From the NCBI RefSeq assembly GCF_014529705.1, contig NZ_JAANIH010000017.1, positions 80,658-144,657 on the forward strand: a DNA stretch of 64,000 nt, written 5' to 3'. Each line of letters begins with the position of its first letter. Within the stretch, counting starts at the first letter, position 1. The stretch is from Bradyrhizobium campsiandrae (GTDB taxonomy: Bacteria > Pseudomonadota > Alphaproteobacteria > Rhizobiales > Xanthobacteraceae). Below, piece after piece: positions 62,019 through 64,000 of this stretch. The notes under the pieces were generated by a model. The model was given only the letters and a program-made list of their open reading frames with translations. It was not told the DNA's origin and did no database searches. Made by a program: the position numbers and the translations under genes.

Positions 62019-62032
62019 ATTGATCTATCTCA
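62019..62032 (+). promoter_or_regulatory. Near-consensus FixK2 box upstream of usp
   Basis: TTGA-TCTATC-TCAT matches the FixK2 consensus TTGA-N6-TCAA at seven of eight fixed positions. It ends 61 bases before the usp ATG; the ccoN box ends 58 bases before its ATG, so the geometry is nearly the same. Confidence 0.6.
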
Positions 62033-62092
62033 TCTCTCGTCATGCGGGCAGGGGTACAGTTGTTCGGAAGCGAGGGCACTGGAGAAAACCAC

Positions 62093-62923
62093 ATGACATA
62101 CGCGACCGTGATGGTCAGCCTGGCGCTGGATCAGCCCAATCATGCGCGTCTTGAGGTCGCGGGCGAGCTTGCCGAGCGATTCGAGGCGGCGATCGTTGGA
62201 ATCGCGGCAGCGCGCTTCGCCCCGCCACTTTATTTCACGGATGGCGCCGAAGCCCAGCGACTGATCGACCAGGAGGAGAATTCCATCAAGCGGCAGCTTG
62301 CCGATCTGGAGGCGCAATTCCGCGCCGCGACCAGGACGCGCGGCGGGCAGGCGGAATGGCGCAGCGCCATGGATTTTCCCGAACGCTTCGTCGTGGCGCA
62401 GGCGCGCTGTGCCGACATCGTCGTCAGCGGCGGCCAGAGCCCGACCTTCTCCGATGCTTTTTCGCTGGTGAGCCCGCGGGATCTGGTGATGCAGATCGGC
62501 CGACCGTTGCTGGTCGTGCCCGATCGAACCAACTGGCTCAACCTGCGCAGCGTGCTGGTGGCGTGGAAGGACACGCCCGAGGCGCGGCGGGCGGTGGCCG
62601 GCGCGCTGCCGATGTTGCGCAAGGCCAAGGACGTCGTCGTCGTCGAGATTCCGGAAGCCGGCGATAACCACTCGGCGGTGATGACTCACGTCAGCGACGT
62701 CGCGGCCTGGCTCGCCCGTCACGGCATCACCGCGACGGCTAACGTTCCGGAGGCGAGGAACGAAAGCGCGGCCGCGCAATTGGAGAGCGTCGCCGGTGAG
62801 GTCGGAGCTGGCTTGATCGTCGCTGGTGCCTACGGACATTCCCGCTTCCGCGAGCTGATTCTCGGTGGCGTCACTGAATATCTCGTCACGCAGACCGAAC
62901 GCTGCGTGCTGTTGTCGCACTGA
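62093..62923 (+). CDS. Universal stress protein family
   Basis: 276 residues from ATG 62093, with GGAGA about 9 bases upstream. The C-terminal half has the UspA nucleotide-loop pattern GAYGHSRFRELILGG, and a USP-like N-terminal half precedes it, giving a tandem-type protein. It probably binds ATP and helps survival at low oxygen. It is divergent from fixL and lies before the CBS and ccoN genes, with a FixK2-like box in its promoter. In B. diazoefficiens the same gene lies in the same place. Confidence 0.88.
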   Translation: MTYATVMVSLALDQPNHARLEVAGELAERFEAAIVGIAAARFAPPLYFTDGAEAQRLIDQEENSIKRQLADLEAQFRAATRTRGGQAEWRSAMDFPERFVVAQARCADIVVSGGQSPTFSDAFSLVSPRDLVMQIGRPLLVVPDRTNWLNLRSVLVAWKDTPEARRAVAGALPMLRKAKDVVVVEIPEAGDNHSAVMTHVSDVAAWLARHGITATANVPEARNESAAAQLESVAGEVGAGLIVAGAYGHSRFRELILGGVTEYLVTQTERCVLLSH

Positions 62924-63004
62924 TAGCAAGCCCCTGAAGGCAGGGCTCTTGAACGCAAGTCGTCGAAGGCCTGGCCGGCAGAGAATGATCGATGAGGACG
63001 CGCC

Positions 63005-63430
63005 GTGTACAAATTTCTTGAGCAGACCGTCGAAGGTTACATGACGCGCAACGTCAGGACGGTGCAGCGTGACCAAAATCTCCTCGCGCTCAGTGAGATG
63101 TTCGAGCAGGACGATTTCAACTCCTATCCGGTCGAGGACGACGGGCAGGTCGTCGGCATCGTCACCAAATTCGACATCCTGAAGTGCTTCGCGTTCACGC
63201 CGAGCCAGATGCTGCCGCGCTATCACGACCTGATGAGCCGCAAGATCGGCGACGTCATGACGCCGGAATTCATCTATGTCAGTCCCGACACGCGGCTGAC
63301 GCGCGTGCTCCAGATCATGGTCGAGCACCGTATCCGCAGCATCATCGTGCTCGACAGCACTCAGAAGCTGGTCGGAATCGTCGCGCGCGAGGATGTCATC
63401 GCGGCGTTGAAGGCGACCGCGAACGATTGA
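63005..63430 (+). CDS. CBS-domain protein
   Basis: 141 residues from a GTG with GAGGA about 6 bases upstream. Two CBS motifs are visible (residues about 9-65, MTRNVRTVQRDQNLLAL; and about 78-138, DVMTPEFIYVSPDTRLTRVL), forming one Bateman module and nothing else. Such proteins bind adenine nucleotides and act as small regulators. It lies 81 bases after usp, and might be co-transcribed with it from the FixK2-type promoter, and precedes ccoN. Confidence 0.9.
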   Translation: MYKFLEQTVEGYMTRNVRTVQRDQNLLALSEMFEQDDFNSYPVEDDGQVVGIVTKFDILKCFAFTPSQMLPRYHDLMSRKIGDVMTPEFIYVSPDTRLTRVLQIMVEHRIRSIIVLDSTQKLVGIVAREDVIAALKATAND

Positions 63431-63456
63431 CGACCCCTCCTTGAACTCTGCGCGTC

Positions 63457-63482
63457 CGACCTCCGTGATGTCACGGGGGTCG
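63457..63482 (+). terminator. Hairpin after the CBS gene
   Basis: CGACCTCCGTGA (63457-63468) pairs with TCACGGGGGTCG (63471-63482), 12 bp with one mismatch or G-U pair and a tiny loop. No U-tract follows. It could separate usp-CBS transcription from ccoN. Confidence 0.4.
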
Positions 63483-63571
63483 CGGCGCGCCTTGTGGTCG
63501 AGGGAGTCCCCAAGCGGTTGAGATCGCATGAGGATCGGCGAAGGCCGGACATTAACAGAAATCCATCTATC

Positions 63572-63585
63572 TTGATTTCAATCAA
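63572..63585 (+). promoter_or_regulatory. FixK2 box upstream of ccoN/fixN
   Basis: TTGATTTCAATCAA is a perfect TTGA-N6-TCAA palindrome, the CRP/FNR-type site recognised by FixK2. It ends 58 bases before the ccoN ATG, where FixK2 activates fixNOQP under low oxygen. Confidence 0.92.
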
Positions 63586-63642
63586 TTCCCCGCGAGGGTG
63601 AATGTGGTTTCTGGCGGCGTGTTCTTTCAGAGAGAATCCGCG

Positions 63643-64000
63643 ATGCCTCAGCCCTCCACTTCCAAATCAATGACCGTCGGCGAAAGCGGCCTGGCGCTCG
63701 TATTCGCGGTCACAGCCTTCCTCTGCGTGATCGCCGCCGCCAAGGCGCTCGACGCGCCCTTTGCTTTCCATGCCGCGCTCGGCGCGGCGGCAAGCTTGGC
63801 CGCGGTGTTCTTCATCATCAACAATTACTACGACCGCCCCGCGGTATTGCCCGCCGAGGAGATCAACGGCCGCCCGAACTACAATATGGGCCCGATCAAG
63901 TTCTCTTCCTTCATGGCAATGTTTTGGGGCATCGCGGGCTTCCTGGTGGGCCTGATCATTGCTTCGCAGCTTGCCTGGCCGGCGCTGAACTTTGATCTGC
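63643..64000 (+). CDS. ccoN: Cytochrome cbb3 oxidase subunit I (3'-truncated)
   Basis: The first 119 residues are in the window; the gene continues past the right end. The N-terminus has the pattern of rhizobial FixN: a first helix (GLALVFAVTAFLCVIAAAKAL), a second (AAASLAAVFFIINNYYDRP), then INGRPNYNMGPIKFSSFMAMFWGIAGFLVG. It is the catalytic subunit of the high-affinity cbb3 oxidase (fixNOQP) used in nodules and microaerobic growth. A perfect FixK2 box lies 58 bases upstream and the regulators fixLJ and fixK2 are on the left. Confidence 0.95.
   Translation, partial: MPQPSTSKSMTVGESGLALVFAVTAFLCVIAAAKALDAPFAFHAALGAAASLAAVFFIINNYYDRPAVLPAEEINGRPNYNMGPIKFSSFMAMFWGIAGFLVGLIIASQLAWPALNFDL

Noticed and set aside
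1..64000. tRNA, rRNA, CRISPR array, transposase, integrase or attachment site
   Set aside because: I looked for T-loop-like strings, regularly spaced short repeats and DDE/integrase-type proteins and saw none; the palindromic repeats are too long and single-copy here to be CRISPR units.

Overview
The window is GC-rich alphaproteobacterial chromosome, almost certainly Bradyrhizobium (or a very close relative). The strongest evidence is the right end. There a 505-residue FixL (haem-PAS His200, kinase His291), FixJ (Asp55), a single-domain response regulator and a FixK2 whose only cysteine falls at residue 183 lie divergent to a universal-stress gene, a CBS-domain gene and the start of ccoN/fixN. 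This is the order I remember from B. diazoefficiens. A perfect FixK2 box precedes ccoN. All identifications here come from reading the sequence and from memory of protein families; no searches were run.

Layout. 1-7.1 kb: 3' end of a cyo quinol oxidase operon (cyoC partial, cyoD), a secreted SNase-like nuclease, a GMC oxidoreductase with a small subunit, an HtrA-type protease without signal peptide, and an FAD dehydrogenase. 7.1-14.3 kb: a fused indolepyruvate:ferredoxin oxidoreductase divergent from a hotdog-fold protein, then an isochorismatase-type amidohydrolase plus purine/pyrimidine-type permease operon behind a perfect sigma-54 promoter. 14.3-25.6 kb: a long minus-strand run that, in transcription order, holds a two-subunit molybdenum hydroxylase, a flavocytochrome c sulfide dehydrogenase flavoprotein, soxX, soxY, soxZ, soxA, an ABC importer without an ATPase, and an S9 peptidase. 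25.9-32.4 kb: a B12-binding radical SAM protein resembling the hopanoid 2-methylase HpnP, a membrane-anchored protein with a phospholipase A2-like motif, an MFS exporter and an isocitrate/isopropylmalate-type dehydrogenase.

32.6-38.5 kb: a frameshifted alpha/beta hydrolase pseudogene, then two converging units: a TauABC/SsuABC-type importer, and an ornithine-cyclodeaminase-like gene with a PhnD-like gene. The outer ends of both units carry nearly the same palindromic operator, so they look like one co-regulated module. 38.8-47.6 kb: a 1209-residue AIDA-repeat/RTX-like surface protein with an internal duplication, an SDR lacking the catalytic Tyr, trans-aconitate methyltransferase, and a TRAP transporter with an intercistronic hairpin. 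47.8-58.4 kb: a diguanylate cyclase, an alkylsulfatase, and a carbohydrate group (GT4 glycosyltransferase behind an EcfG-type stress promoter, ABC exporter, glycogen-debranching-type glucosidase, PRC-barrel protein, MFS). 58.4-64 kb: the fixK2-rrp-fixJL / usp-CBS-ccoN oxygen-response block.

The best candidate for something undescribed is the partial Sox set at 19.6-25.6 kb. It has SoxXA, SoxYZ and the FCSD flavoprotein but no SoxB or SoxCD. Its SoxY lacks the canonical Gly-Gly-Cys-Gly-Gly arm, ending Ala-Ala-Cys followed by five residues. It sits directly behind a Tat-exported molybdenum hydroxylase. Second are the convergent importer/cyclodeaminase module with shared operators and the PLA2-motif protein. 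Four unrelated palindromic dispersed repeats sit in intergenic gaps. I saw no tRNA, rRNA, CRISPR or transposase.
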